A stretch of 64,000 nucleotides of DNA from Allosphingosinicella sp042666435 (GCF_042666435.1 NZ_JBHTDC010000001.1:124001-188000); one strand, 5' to 3'; counted from the stretch's first letter, positions 51,258 through 60,754 are shown. Translations and numbers: made by a program. Notes: generated by a model from the letters alone, not told the origin.

Positions 51258-51275
51258 TTTCTGTAATTACAGAAA
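51258..51275. promoter_or_regulatory. Perfect palindromic operator upstream of gbsR
   Basis: TTTCTGTAATTACAGAAA, an 18-bp perfect palindrome 9 nt upstream of the regulator start codon. Confidence 0.75.
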
Positions 51276-51342
51276 TAGCCGATGACAACGATCGATGTCA
51301 AGCTGCTTTGAGCGACAGCGCGGCCCCTGGGGCTTGGCCGGA

Positions 51343-54120
51343 TCAGTCCTCGTCGCCCGGCTCCTCCTCGATCCGCTCGTCCAGAGTTTCCGGTCCGGTT
51401 CCATCGTCCAGCGCAACGCCCTCGGCGGGCCTGGTGCCTTCGCCGTCGCCCAACTCGGCCTCGGCCTCGGCCTCGCTCTCTTCGATACGGGCGGCGGAGA
51501 CGACGTGTTCGCCTTCGGCGACGCGGAAGATGGTGACGCCCTGGGTGTTTCGGCCGAGCGGCGTCCGGCCGATGCTCCCGACGCTGGTGCGAATGAGCTT
51601 CGCCTGATCGGTCACCAGCATCAGCTGTTCGCCGGGATGCGCCGGAAAACTGGAAACGACCGGCCCGTTTCGATCCGAGGCAACGATGTTGGTGATGCCC
51701 TGGCCGCCCCGATTCGTCCGGCGGTATTCATAAGCCGAGGTACGCTTGCCATAGCCGTTCGCGGTGACGGTCAGAATGAACTCCTCGGCTTCGGCGAATG
51801 CCTGCATTCTTTCCGGGGGCAGAGTGGGCTCATTCTCATTCTCCTTCCACGGCGCGGCGCGCAGATAGGCTTCGCGCTCGTCCGGGGTGGCGGGAAATCC
51901 GCCCAGGATCGACAGGGAAATGACCTCGTCGCCGTCCTTGAGCGTAATGCCGCGCACGCCGGTCGACGTGCGGCTCTGGAACTCGCGGACCGCGGTCGAT
52001 TCGAACCGGATCGCCTTGCCGTTGCGGGTGGCGAGGAGGACATCGTCCTCCTCGGTGAGCAAGGCGACGCCGATCAAGCGATCGGCCGCGTCCTCGTCGA
52101 AACGCATCGCGAACTTGCCGTTGGAGGGCACGTTGGCGAAAGCGTCCATGGAATTGCGGCGGACGCTGCCATGGGCGGTCGCGAACACGACGTGGAGATT
52201 CTTCCACTCGCTTTCATCCTCGGGCAGCGGCAGGACGGTGGAGATGGTCTCGCCGTCGGCGAGCGGCAGCAGATTGACCATCGGCCGGCCCCGCGCCTGC
52301 GGGGCGCCCTCGGGAAGACGCCAGACCTTGAGGCGATAGACCTTGCCGGCGGTCGAGAAGAACAGGACCGGCGTGTGGGTCGAGGTCACGAACAATTTGG
52401 TGACCGCGTCCTCCTCCTTGGTGCCCATGCCGGCGCGGCCCTTGCCGCCGCGATTCTGGGTGCGGAAGGCGTCGAGCGGGGTGCGCTTGATATAGCCGCC
52501 GTGAGTCACGGTCACGACCATGTCCTCGCGCTCGATCAGGTCCTCGTCGTCGATGCCGTCGGCGGCGGGCGCGATCTGGGTCTTGCGCGGGGTCGAGTAA
52601 GCGGCCTCGATCTGCTCGAACTCCTCGCGCATCACCTGATAGAGCCTGACCCGGTTGCCGAGGATTTCCAGCAATTCGCCGATCGAGGTGGCGAGCTGGC
52701 GCAATTCGCCGGCGATCTCGTCGCGGCCGAGCGCGGTGAGGCGGTGGAGCCGAAGCTCGAGGATGGCGCGGACCTGGATGTCGCTGAGCTGGTAGGTCGA
52801 CCCTTCGACCTCATGTTCGACCGCTTCGACCAAAGCTATGTAGGCGGCGATCTCCGCCACCGGCCACTCGCGGGCGAGCAAAGCGGCGCGCGCCTCGGCG
52901 GGGGAGGCGGAGGCGCGGATGATCCGCACCACCTCGTCGAGATTGGTGACGGCGATGACCAGGCCGAGCAAGATGTGGGCGCGGTCGCGCGCCTTGGCGA
53001 GTTCGAACTTGGCGCGGCGGGTGATCACTTCCTCGCGGAACTTGACGAAGGCCTCGATGATGTCGCGAAGGTTGAGCGTCTCGGGCCGGCCGCCGCGGAT
53101 GGCGAGCATGTTGGCGGGGAAGGAGGATTGCGCGGGCGTGTGCCGCCAGAGCTGGTTGAGCACGACCTCGGGGGTCGCGTCGCGCTTGAGCTCGATGACG
53201 ACGCGGACGCCCTCGCGGCTCGATTCGTCGCGGATGTCGGAGACGCCCTCGATGCGCTTGTCCTTGGCCGCCTCGGCGATCTTCTCGACCAGGCCGTTCT
53301 TGCCGACCTGATAGGGAATCTCGGTGAGGACGATGGACCGGCGGTCTCCGCGGCCTTCCTCGACGACGTGGCGCGAGCGCATGATGATCGAGCCGCGACC
53401 GCTATGATAGGCCGAGCGCGCCCCGTGGCTGCCGAGGATCAGGCCCCCGGTGGGGAAATCGGGGCCGGGGATGATTTCGATCAGCTCGTCGACGGTGATG
53501 GCGGGATTGTCGATATAGGCGTTGCAGGCCCTGATCACCTCGCCGAGATTGTGCGGCGGTATGTTGGTAGCCATGCCCACGGCGATGCCGCCGGCGCCGT
53601 TGACCAGCAGGTTCGGGAAGCGGGCCGGCAGCACGGTCGGCTCTTCGCGCGAGCCGTCGTAATTGGGAGCGAAGTCGACCGTGTCCTTGTCGATATCCTC
53701 GAGCAGGCTCATCGCGACCTTGGCGAGCCGCGCCTCGGTGTAGCGCATCGATGCCGGAAGATCGGGGTCCATCGACCCGAAATTGCCCTGGCCGTCCATC
53801 AAGGTGACGCGCATCGCCCAATCCTGGGCCAAGCGAGCGAGCGCGAAATAGATCGAGGCGTCGCCATGGGGGTGGTAATTGCCCATCACGTCGCCGACGA
53901 TCTTGGCGCATTTGCGATAGGGCCGGCCGGGAACGAAGCCGCCTTCGCTGCAGGCGTAGAGGATGCGGCGGTGGACCGGCTTCAGGCCGTCGCGCACGTC
54001 TGGCAAGGCGCGGCTGACGATCACGGACATCGCGTAATCGAGATAGGAGGTCTTCATCTCCTCCACGATCGAGATCGGGGTGATGTCGCTGTTTTCGATG
54101 GTCGGCGGTGCGCTGGCCAA
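51343..54120 (-). CDS. gyrA: DNA gyrase subunit A
   Basis: 925 residues. The best start is TTG 54120 (LASAPPTIENSDITPISIVE), with CAGGAA about 6-8 nt upstream; earlier Met codons in the frame give non-conserved extensions. The QRDR and catalytic Tyr region is MRYTEARLAKVAMSLL. The C-terminal domain has beta-pinwheel blades (GGYIKRTPLDAFRTQNRGGKG and others). It breaks and reseals DNA with GyrB. The C-terminus ends in an acidic tail (ERIEEEPGDED). Confidence 0.98.
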   Translation of the reverse strand: MASAPPTIENSDITPISIVEEMKTSYLDYAMSVIVSRALPDVRDGLKPVHRRILYACSEGGFVPGRPYRKCAKIVGDVMGNYHPHGDASIYFALARLAQDWAMRVTLMDGQGNFGSMDPDLPASMRYTEARLAKVAMSLLEDIDKDTVDFAPNYDGSREEPTVLPARFPNLLVNGAGGIAVGMATNIPPHNLGEVIRACNAYIDNPAITVDELIEIIPGPDFPTGGLILGSHGARSAYHSGRGSIIMRSRHVVEEGRGDRRSIVLTEIPYQVGKNGLVEKIAEAAKDKRIEGVSDIRDESSREGVRVVIELKRDATPEVVLNQLWRHTPAQSSFPANMLAIRGGRPETLNLRDIIEAFVKFREEVITRRAKFELAKARDRAHILLGLVIAVTNLDEVVRIIRASASPAEARAALLAREWPVAEIAAYIALVEAVEHEVEGSTYQLSDIQVRAILELRLHRLTALGRDEIAGELRQLATSIGELLEILGNRVRLYQVMREEFEQIEAAYSTPRKTQIAPAADGIDDEDLIEREDMVVTVTHGGYIKRTPLDAFRTQNRGGKGRAGMGTKEEDAVTKLFVTSTHTPVLFFSTAGKVYRLKVWRLPEGAPQARGRPMVNLLPLADGETISTVLPLPEDESEWKNLHVVFATAHGSVRRNSMDAFANVPSNGKFAMRFDEDAADRLIGVALLTEEDDVLLATRNGKAIRFESTAVREFQSRTSTGVRGITLKDGDEVISLSILGGFPATPDEREAYLRAAPWKENENEPTLPPERMQAFAEAEEFILTVTANGYGKRTSAYEYRRTNRGGQGITNIVASDRNGPVVSSFPAHPGEQLMLVTDQAKLIRTSVGSIGRTPLGRNTQGVTIFRVAEGEHVVSAARIEESEAEAEAELGDGEGTRPAEGVALDDGTGPETLDERIEEEPGDED

Positions 54121-54265
54121 TGGGAATTCCTGAGCTGTCAGAATGGAGCGCTTCTCGCGCTTTGGGGGATGGCGAGTCTCTAGCCGATGGAACCGCCCAG
54201 CGCCACCCCCGCGCGGGCGCACACGCGCGTACGCGAGGACGCCGCTCGTTCATTCATGGCGAGGG

Positions 54266-55024
54266 TCAGGTTCGGCTGAAGCGCCAGCGTTTCGCGTCGC
54301 TGTGAACGGGGTCGTAGGCGTAGCCGTCGATGTCGAAGCCTTTGAGCGCCTCCGCATCGGACAGCCGGTTCTCGCAAATGTAGCGCGCCATCATGCCGCG
54401 GGCGCGCTTGGCCTCGAAGCTGTTGAAGCGGAGCCCGTTCGGCCCTTGCTCCCGAAAATCGATCTCGATGACGCCGATATTGGAATGGAGCCGGCCCTCC
54501 ACCGCGCGCCAATATTCCTTGCTCGCCAGGTTGACGATGACACGATGCCCCGATTCCTCGAGATCCTGCTCCAGCCGCCGCGCGATGCGGTCTTTCCAAT
54601 AGCCGTAGAGGTTCTTCGCCCGCCCGGGCGCCCAGCGTGTGCCCATCTCCAGCCGATAGGGCCGGATTGCATCGAGCGGTCGAAGCAGGCCGTAGAGGCC
54701 GGAGAGGATGCGGACATGGTCCTGGGCGAACAGAAGCGCCTCATCGTCCAGGCTGCGGACCTCGAAGCCGACATAGACGTCGCCGGCGAAGGCATGGATG
54801 GCCGGGCGTCGCGGCGCTTCCTTAAATCCGCGGAAGCGATCGACGTTGAGCCTGGCGAGCTTGTCCGAAATCCCCATCAGGGCGCGCAGCTTGTTCGCGC
54901 TCAGCTTCGCGGCGGACGCGGCGAGCGCGCCGGCGTCCGCGTCGAACGCCGGTTCGGTGACGGGGAGGAGCGGGAGCGGCCGTTCGTAATCGAGCGATTT
55001 GGCCGGCGACAGGATGGCGAGCAT
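54266..55024 (-). CDS. yaaA: Peroxide stress protein YaaA
   Basis: 252 residues. The family signature MLAILSPAKSLDYERPLP, RPAIHAFAGDVYVGFEV, YGLLRPLDAIRPYRLEMGTR and the C-terminal KRARGMMARYICENRL are present. It limits intracellular iron during H2O2 stress and can bind DNA. It is upstream of gyrA on the same strand. Confidence 0.96.
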   Translation of the reverse strand: MLAILSPAKSLDYERPLPLLPVTEPAFDADAGALAASAAKLSANKLRALMGISDKLARLNVDRFRGFKEAPRRPAIHAFAGDVYVGFEVRSLDDEALLFAQDHVRILSGLYGLLRPLDAIRPYRLEMGTRWAPGRAKNLYGYWKDRIARRLEQDLEESGHRVIVNLASKEYWRAVEGRLHSNIGVIEIDFREQGPNGLRFNSFEAKRARGMMARYICENRLSDAEALKGFDIDGYAYDPVHSDAKRWRFSRT

Positions 55025-55227
55025 GGGCCTCGCCCGTTAGAGGCGGCGGCGGGCCGGGTCAAACCTTCCCCGGCGCGCCGGATTCTCCTGCCTCCGCCGA
55101 TAGTTGCAGTTCAAGCCCCGTTCAGCGCAACGGCGCTAGAAAGGAGGTGCGATTGGCGATAGAAGCTCGCCTTCCCGGCGATACGGGCTCGCGCCCGATC
55201 CCGCGGCTAACAGGAGGCTCCACGCAT

Positions 55228-56448
55228 ATGAATTCGGTTCCCAGCATCGCGCTCGGCCTTGCCCTGGCGCTCGGCGGAGTATCGATAGGCGCGCCGGGTT
55301 TCGCCCAGCAGCCCGCCGAGATCAGCCTCGGCGAGCAGGAGCGCGAAGCGCTGCAGGCGCTCAAGACCGCGCTGGATGCGAGGAACTATCCCGCCGCGAC
55401 CGCCGCGCTCGCCACCGCCCAGGCGGCCGCGCGATCGGGCTATAGCCGCTATCTCGCCTCCGCCCTCCAGCTCCGCCTCGGCGTCGAAACCGGCAGCTAC
55501 GGCCTTCAGACCACCGCGATCGATTCGATGATCACGAGCGGTGCCGTGCCCGCGGCGGACATGCCGCAGCTCTACAAGAGCCAGGGTGCGCTGGCGATGA
55601 GCGCCGGCGAATATAAGGATGCCGAAGCCTCCTTCACGCGCTGGGTAGAGGCCGCCCCGAATGACCCCGAGGCGTTGCTGGCGCTGGCCGAAGCCAAGAA
55701 CCTTCGCAAGAAGACGCCTGAGGCCGTCGCCCTCATCGGTCGCGCCATCGACCTGCGGACGGCCGCCAACCAGCCGGTTCCCGAGTCCTGGTACAGGCGC
55801 GGCCTCAAACATGCCTTCGACGCGCGGGCGGTGCCGCAGAGCATCGCGCTGAGCCGGGGTCTCGTCGCCACTTATCCGACCGCCGAGAATTGGCGCGACG
55901 CGTTGCTCATCCGCCGCGATCTGGGACAATTGGACCCCGCCGCCACCATCGACCTGCTGCGCCTGCTGCGTAGCGCCGGCGCGCTCGCCGGCGAACGCGA
56001 CTATGAAACCGTGGCCCAGGCGCTTCTCGACGCCGGCTTGCCGGGCGAGGCCAAGGCCGTGCTCGACGAGGGTGTCGCGAAGAAGATGATCGATCCCGCC
56101 AAGGGCAGCTTCAAGGCGCTGATGGCGACCGCCTCCAAGAAGGCCGCCGCCGAGCGCGGGGCGCTGAAGGGGCTGGAAACCAAGGCCATGGCGGCCGCCA
56201 CCGGCGCCGCCGCGCTGAGCGCCGGCGATGCTTTCCTGAGCTATGGCGACCATGCCAAGGCCGCCGAACTCTATCGCGCCGCGATCCAGAAGGGATCGAT
56301 CGACGCCAACGTCGCCAACACCCGCCTCGGCATGGCGCTGGGAATGGCTGGCCGGAAGGTCGAGGCCGAAGCCGCTCTTCGCGCGGTGACCGGAGCGAGG
56401 GCCGACCTCGCTTCCCTCTGGCTGCTCTGGCTCGCGCAGCGCGGCTGA
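55228..56448 (+). CDS. Exported TPR-type protein, first of a tandem pair
   Basis: 406 residues from MNSVPSIALGLALALGGVSIG (signal peptide). Helical TPR-like repeats run through the mature part (ALYKSQGALAMSAGEYKDAE-like, AAELYRAAIQKGSIDANVAN). It shares structure and many motifs with the next gene (for example LPGEAKAVLDEG and DANVANTRLGMAL), so the two arose by duplication. The function is unknown; secreted TPR scaffolds often assist envelope assembly. Upstream is a GTTCA direct repeat. Confidence 0.75.
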   Translation: MNSVPSIALGLALALGGVSIGAPGFAQQPAEISLGEQEREALQALKTALDARNYPAATAALATAQAAARSGYSRYLASALQLRLGVETGSYGLQTTAIDSMITSGAVPAADMPQLYKSQGALAMSAGEYKDAEASFTRWVEAAPNDPEALLALAEAKNLRKKTPEAVALIGRAIDLRTAANQPVPESWYRRGLKHAFDARAVPQSIALSRGLVATYPTAENWRDALLIRRDLGQLDPAATIDLLRLLRSAGALAGERDYETVAQALLDAGLPGEAKAVLDEGVAKKMIDPAKGSFKALMATASKKAAAERGALKGLETKAMAAATGAAALSAGDAFLSYGDHAKAAELYRAAIQKGSIDANVANTRLGMALGMAGRKVEAEAALRAVTGARADLASLWLLWLAQRG

Positions 56449-56485
56449 TCCCGCTACACTCACGAACGCTACAGGAGAAAAACCC

Positions 56486-57721
56486 ATGAAATCCATCTCG
56501 ACCTTCGCGCTCGGCGTCGCGCTCGCCTTGGGCGGCGCCATGGCCGTCGCTCCTTCCACCGCGGCCGCCCAGGAAGAATCCGAGGCTTCGGCCCGCAAGT
56601 TCAAGTTCAGCAAGGAAGGGCAGCCGGCGCTCGCGGCGGTGCAGAAGGCTCTCAATGCGGGTGACGAAGCCGGCTACCAGACCGCCTTGGCGGCCGCGAA
56701 GGCGGCCGTGCAGAATACCGACGACCGCTACGTCCTTGCGCAGCTCCAGCTATCCCATGCGATCAAGGCCAATGACGACGCGCTGAAGCTCGCCGCGATC
56801 GACGCCATGATCCAGAGCGGCGGCGCGACCGCCGCGGAGCTCCCCGCGCTTTACCAGAATCTCGGCGGCATCCATTACAATGCCGGGAAATACGATCTCG
56901 CCGCGGCCGCCTTCAAGAAACTGGTCGAGCTGCAGCCGGGGAACAAGGACGCGGCGAACAATCTCGCGGCGGCGCTCGCGCAGAGCAATCCCGCCGAAGC
57001 TGCGGCGGTGCTCCAGCAGCAGATCGCCGCGGCCAAGGCCGCCAACCAGCCGGTCTCGGAGGAACTCTACAAGCAGGCGCTCGGCCTAGCCTATGATGCG
57101 CAGTCGCCGAACAGCATCGAACTCAGTCGCGAGTTGGTCGCCGCCTATCCCAGCGCCGAAAACTGGCGGAACGCTTTGACCATCTATCGCGAGATGAAGA
57201 ATCCCGCCGGCGACGCGAACCTGGACGTCCTGCGGCTGATGCGCGTGACCAAGGCGTTGCAGGGTGAGCGCAACTATTTCGAACTCGCGGACGCGCTCAA
57301 CGATGGCGGCCTGCCGGGTGAAACCAAGGCCGTGCTCGACGAGGGCGCCGCCGCCAGGCAGGTCAATCTGTCCGAGGCGGGCTTCAAGGAACTCCACGCT
57401 CTCGCCAGCGGCCGCATCACCGAGGACAAGGCATCGCTTCCGGGCCTCGAAAAATCCGCGATGGCGGCGGCCACCGGCAAGGCGGCGCTGACCACCGGTG
57501 ACGCTTATTACGGCTATGGCGATTATGCCAAGGCGGCCGCCCTCTACCGCGCCGCGCTCCAGAAGGGATCGATCGACGCCAATCTGGCGAATACCCGGCT
57601 CGGCATGGCGCTCGCGCTCGCCGGGCAGAAGGCGGAGGCCGAAGCGGCCTTCAAGGCCGTTACCGGACCCCGCGCCGATATTGCGGGTTACTGGCTGGTC
57701 TGGCTCGGCCAGTCGGCCTGA
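56486..57721 (+). CDS. Exported TPR-type protein, second of a tandem pair
   Basis: 411 residues from MKSISTFALGVALALGGAMA (signal peptide). It has the same architecture as the previous gene, starting 37 nt after it with AGGAG upstream. Matching blocks are VAAYPSAENWRNAL / VATYPTAENWRDAL and KGSIDANLANTRLGMAL / KGSIDANVANTRLGMAL. A strong rho-independent terminator follows, so the pair is one transcript. Confidence 0.75.
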   Translation: MKSISTFALGVALALGGAMAVAPSTAAAQEESEASARKFKFSKEGQPALAAVQKALNAGDEAGYQTALAAAKAAVQNTDDRYVLAQLQLSHAIKANDDALKLAAIDAMIQSGGATAAELPALYQNLGGIHYNAGKYDLAAAAFKKLVELQPGNKDAANNLAAALAQSNPAEAAAVLQQQIAAAKAANQPVSEELYKQALGLAYDAQSPNSIELSRELVAAYPSAENWRNALTIYREMKNPAGDANLDVLRLMRVTKALQGERNYFELADALNDGGLPGETKAVLDEGAAARQVNLSEAGFKELHALASGRITEDKASLPGLEKSAMAAATGKAALTTGDAYYGYGDYAKAAALYRAALQKGSIDANLANTRLGMALALAGQKAEAEAAFKAVTGPRADIAGYWLVWLGQSA

Positions 57722-57740
57722 CCGAAGCAACACGCAAGGG

Positions 57741-57770
57741 AAGGGCGTCGACGAAAGTCGGCGCCCTTTT
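57741..57770 (+). terminator. Rho-independent terminator after the tandem TPR genes
   Basis: AAGGGCGTCGAC / GTCGGCGCCCTT (12 bp with one G-T wobble) around a GAAA loop, followed by TTTT, 19 nt after the stop. Confidence 0.85.
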
Positions 57771-57910
57771 CACATGGTCGGTCGCGACGCGACGCGTCGT
57801 CCCATATTGCGACGCGCCCGTATTTCGCACTTCCTGATCCGGCCTCCGCGCGGTAACGACGATGCGTGAGATCCAGCCGGGGCCGGCGTCTCGCGGATTG
57901 GGGACGAGGC

Positions 57911-59572
57911 GTGCGTTTCGACGATAGAATCGAGACCGTGATGGCGCTGCCCGCGACCGGCGCCGCCGCGCGCGCCGTCAAATGGCGTCAGCTCGTCGAT
58001 CTCCTCGCCCAGCGCCGCGAAGGCGAGGGGGGCAGGCCGCTTCACGAGGCCTTCGCTTGGCTCGCCGACCATCGCGACGATATCGACCCATCGGTTCGCC
58101 GAGATATTGCCCGGTCTCTCGCCGGGCGTGGCGTCTCGCCCGATCTGCTCGCCTTCTTCGCGAGCGACCATGCCTCGGTCGCGGCGCCGCTGATCGCCGG
58201 CGCCCGCCTCGATCGCGACGAGTGGCTCGATCTCCTCCCCATGCTGACGCCGACGGCGCGCGCTCTGGTCCGCCACCGCCGTGATCTCGACCCCCGGGTG
58301 ATGCAGGCGCTGACCAGCTTCGGTTCCAGCGATTTTGTGATCGCCGGCGCCGTTTCGGCTCCCGCGGTCGGGGAAGGGCCGGCGCTGAATCCCGCCGCCG
58401 AGGAAGGCGAGGCGCAGATACGCGACCTAGTCGCCCGCATCGAGGCTTTCCGCAAGCATCGCGCGGCGACCGCGCCGCTGCCCGCGCCGGAGGCGTCAGG
58501 CCCGGTCGAGAGCTTCCGTTGGGAGACCGGCGCCGACGGCGTCATCATCTGGGTCGAGGCGGCGCCACGCGGGCCGCTTGTGGGCCAGAGCCTCTCCAGC
58601 ATCGCCGGGCGAGGCGATCACGGCGTCGACGGGCAGGCCGCCGGCGCGTTCGAGAAGAGGTCGCCGTTCCGCGATGCGCGCTTCAGCGTCGCCGGCTCCG
58701 GACCGGCGGCGGGGGACTGGCGCATTTCGGGCGTCCCCTTCTTCGATCCCGCGACCGGCAGCTTTCTTGGCTATCGCGGCGGCGCCCGGCGGCCCCGGGT
58801 TGACGAGGTCGCCCGCACCCAATCGTCCCGGGCGGATGGCGGAGGCCTGTTCGGCACCGACCTACCCGCCGATTCCCTGCGCCAGCTCATCCACGAGCTG
58901 CGTACCCCGCTCAACGCCATTGTCGGCTTTGCCGAGATGATCGACGGCCAGTATATGGGACCGGCCGGAATCAGTTATCGATCGCGCGCCGGCGAGATCG
59001 TAGAGCAAGCGAGCCGCCTCCTTTCGGCGGTCGACGACCTCGACACCGCCGCGCGGATCGAGACGAGCCGCCTCAATCTGGAGGAGAGCTCGGTCGATGC
59101 GGTGGCTTTGCTCTGCCGTCTCCACGACGCCTATGAGCGCGTCGCGAGCCAGCGTCACTCTCGCATCGCCATCGAGATCGCGCGCGACCTGCCCCTGGCC
59201 CGGGTCGAACTGGACGCGGCCGAGCGCATGTTCGCGCGCATGCTCGCCGCCACGATCGGCCTTGCGCAGGAAGGCGAGACCATCTCCGCGACCATGACCA
59301 TGGGTCGGCTCGGGCCCGCGTCGATGCTGTGCCTTTCGATCGATCGTCCGCGTACGATCGACGGGCTCGACGAAGCGGCCTTGCTCGATCCCGGCTACAG
59401 CCCGGACGGAGACTGGCCCGGGGCGCCGGCGCTCGGCCTCGGCTTCGCGCTCCGTCTGGTTCGCAACCTGGCGGAGGCGGTCGGGGGCGGACTTGTCATC
59501 GGCCGCGAACTTTTCTCGCTCTATCTCCCGCCAGTCGATGCCGCCGAGCGGTCCACCGGCCAGAGCGTCTGA
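57911..59572 (+). CDS. Histidine kinase-like protein with degenerate ATP-binding domain
   Basis: 553 residues; GTG 57911 has GGGGACGAGG upstream, while GTG 57866 is an alternative. No signal peptide or transmembrane helix is seen, so it is cytoplasmic. The N-terminal 140 residues are helical and DUF2336-like (VAAPLIAGARLDRDEWLDLL). The middle (about 195-300) is PAS-like. The H-box is intact (LIHELRTPLNAIVGFAEMI). The N-box Asn and the DxGxG box are missing, only ALGLGFALRLVRNLAE remains. It may act as a phosphotransfer protein or bind without kinase activity. Confidence 0.75.
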   Translation: MRFDDRIETVMALPATGAAARAVKWRQLVDLLAQRREGEGGRPLHEAFAWLADHRDDIDPSVRRDIARSLAGRGVSPDLLAFFASDHASVAAPLIAGARLDRDEWLDLLPMLTPTARALVRHRRDLDPRVMQALTSFGSSDFVIAGAVSAPAVGEGPALNPAAEEGEAQIRDLVARIEAFRKHRAATAPLPAPEASGPVESFRWETGADGVIIWVEAAPRGPLVGQSLSSIAGRGDHGVDGQAAGAFEKRSPFRDARFSVAGSGPAAGDWRISGVPFFDPATGSFLGYRGGARRPRVDEVARTQSSRADGGGLFGTDLPADSLRQLIHELRTPLNAIVGFAEMIDGQYMGPAGISYRSRAGEIVEQASRLLSAVDDLDTAARIETSRLNLEESSVDAVALLCRLHDAYERVASQRHSRIAIEIARDLPLARVELDAAERMFARMLAATIGLAQEGETISATMTMGRLGPASMLCLSIDRPRTIDGLDEAALLDPGYSPDGDWPGAPALGLGFALRLVRNLAEAVGGGLVIGRELFSLYLPPVDAAERSTGQSV

Positions 59573-59580
59573 CCGGCACG

Positions 59581-60624
59581 GTGCCGGCCGGCTTCCTCAC
59601 CGACTGGGCCGCCTGCGGCAGGCTCGACCGGCCGCCGCACGAGAGCTGCTATCTGGAGCTGCCCGAGGATTTCGGGCGCCGTTTCGCCGTGTTCGTGGAC
59701 ACCGAGGAGGAGTTCGACTGGACCCGGCCGCTGAGCCGGGAATCGCGCTCCACCAAGTCGGCGGAATCGCTGCCGGACATCCATCGCCGCTTCAAAAGCC
59801 AGGATGTGCGGCCCGTCTATCTGGTCGATCATCCGATCGCGACGGACGACCGCTGCGTCGCCATGCTGCGCCAGTTTCAGGAAGATGGCGAATGCGCGGT
59901 TGGAACCCAGCTCCATCCCTGGGTCAATCCGCCTTTCGAGGAGCGGGTCGGCGGCGCCAACAGCTACGCCGGCAACCTCCCCGAAGCGCTTGAGCGGGCC
60001 AAGCTCACCGTCCTGACCGAGACGATCGAGGAGGGATTTGGGCGGCGGCCGATCGTCTATCGCGCAGGCCGCTATGGGGTCGGGCCGAACACCGCCGGGA
60101 TCCTCCGCGACCTTGGCTATGAGGCCGATGTCTCGGTGCGGGCGCTGTTCGACTATAGCGGTGAAAGCGGGCCGGATTTCAGCGCGGTGAAGCCTCTTCC
60201 CTACAGGATCGGCGACGGCGCGCTGCTCGAAGTCCCGCTGGGCGCGGCTTATGTCGGGCCGCTGCGACGCAAGGGCAGGGGGCTTTACCGGGCCGCCGGG
60301 CGGATACCCCATATGCGCGGCGCCCTCGCCCGCAGCGGCCTGCTCCAGCGGGTCGCGCTGACGCCCGAGGATATGACGCTGGCGGAAGTAACGAGCGCGA
60401 TCGACGTGATGATCGATGACGGCGTTCGGCTTTTCTCCATTTCCTTCCATTCGCCGTCGGTCGAGCCCGGCCACACGCCCTATGTTCGCGATCAGGCCGA
60501 CCTCGACATTTTCCACGCCTGGTGGGACGGTATATTCGACCATCTCGCGCGGCTGGGAATCGCGCCCGCTTCCCTCGACGAAATCCTCGCCGCCGCGAAA
60601 AGGGCGGGGCCGCTCGCAGGATAG
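59581..60624 (+). CDS. Polysaccharide deacetylase-like protein (WalW-type)
   Basis: About 347 residues if GTG 59581 is the start; it begins 8 nt after the kinase stop. The NodB-like fold is recognised from VFVDTEEEFDWTRP, YLVDHPIATDDRCVAMLRQF, TQLHPWVNPPF and FSISFHSPSVEPGHTPYV. The zinc His/Asp triad of classical deacetylases is only partly evident. It is likely co-transcribed with the kinase-like gene. The substrate is unknown. Confidence 0.78.
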   Translation: MPAGFLTDWAACGRLDRPPHESCYLELPEDFGRRFAVFVDTEEEFDWTRPLSRESRSTKSAESLPDIHRRFKSQDVRPVYLVDHPIATDDRCVAMLRQFQEDGECAVGTQLHPWVNPPFEERVGGANSYAGNLPEALERAKLTVLTETIEEGFGRRPIVYRAGRYGVGPNTAGILRDLGYEADVSVRALFDYSGESGPDFSAVKPLPYRIGDGALLEVPLGAAYVGPLRRKGRGLYRAAGRIPHMRGALARSGLLQRVALTPEDMTLAEVTSAIDVMIDDGVRLFSISFHSPSVEPGHTPYVRDQADLDIFHAWWDGIFDHLARLGIAPASLDEILAAAKRAGPLAG

Positions 60625-60672
60625 CTTGCCAAGCCGCGCCCTGCTCCGCTATCGCGCGGGCACGCTTGGCAG

Positions 60673-60747
60673 GGGCCTGTAGCTCAATGGTAGAGCCGGC
60701 CGCTCATAACGGCTAGGTTGGGGGTTCGAGTCCCTCCGGGCCCACCA
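60673..60747 (+). tRNA. tRNA with CAT anticodon, probably tRNA-Ile2 (lysidine)
   Basis: 75 nt with acceptor GGGCCTG pairing CGGGCCC and encoded ACCA. The anticodon loop is CTCATAA. C4-G69 and C5-G68 are present, the pairs TilS recognises in tRNA-Ile2, but elongator tRNA-Met cannot be excluded. It does not have the features of an initiator. Confidence 0.85.
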
Positions 60748-60754
60748 GCCTTCG

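Noticed and set aside
51295..54183. 962-residue open frame on the plus strand
   Set aside because: It is the antisense of gyrA, which has the GyrA motifs.
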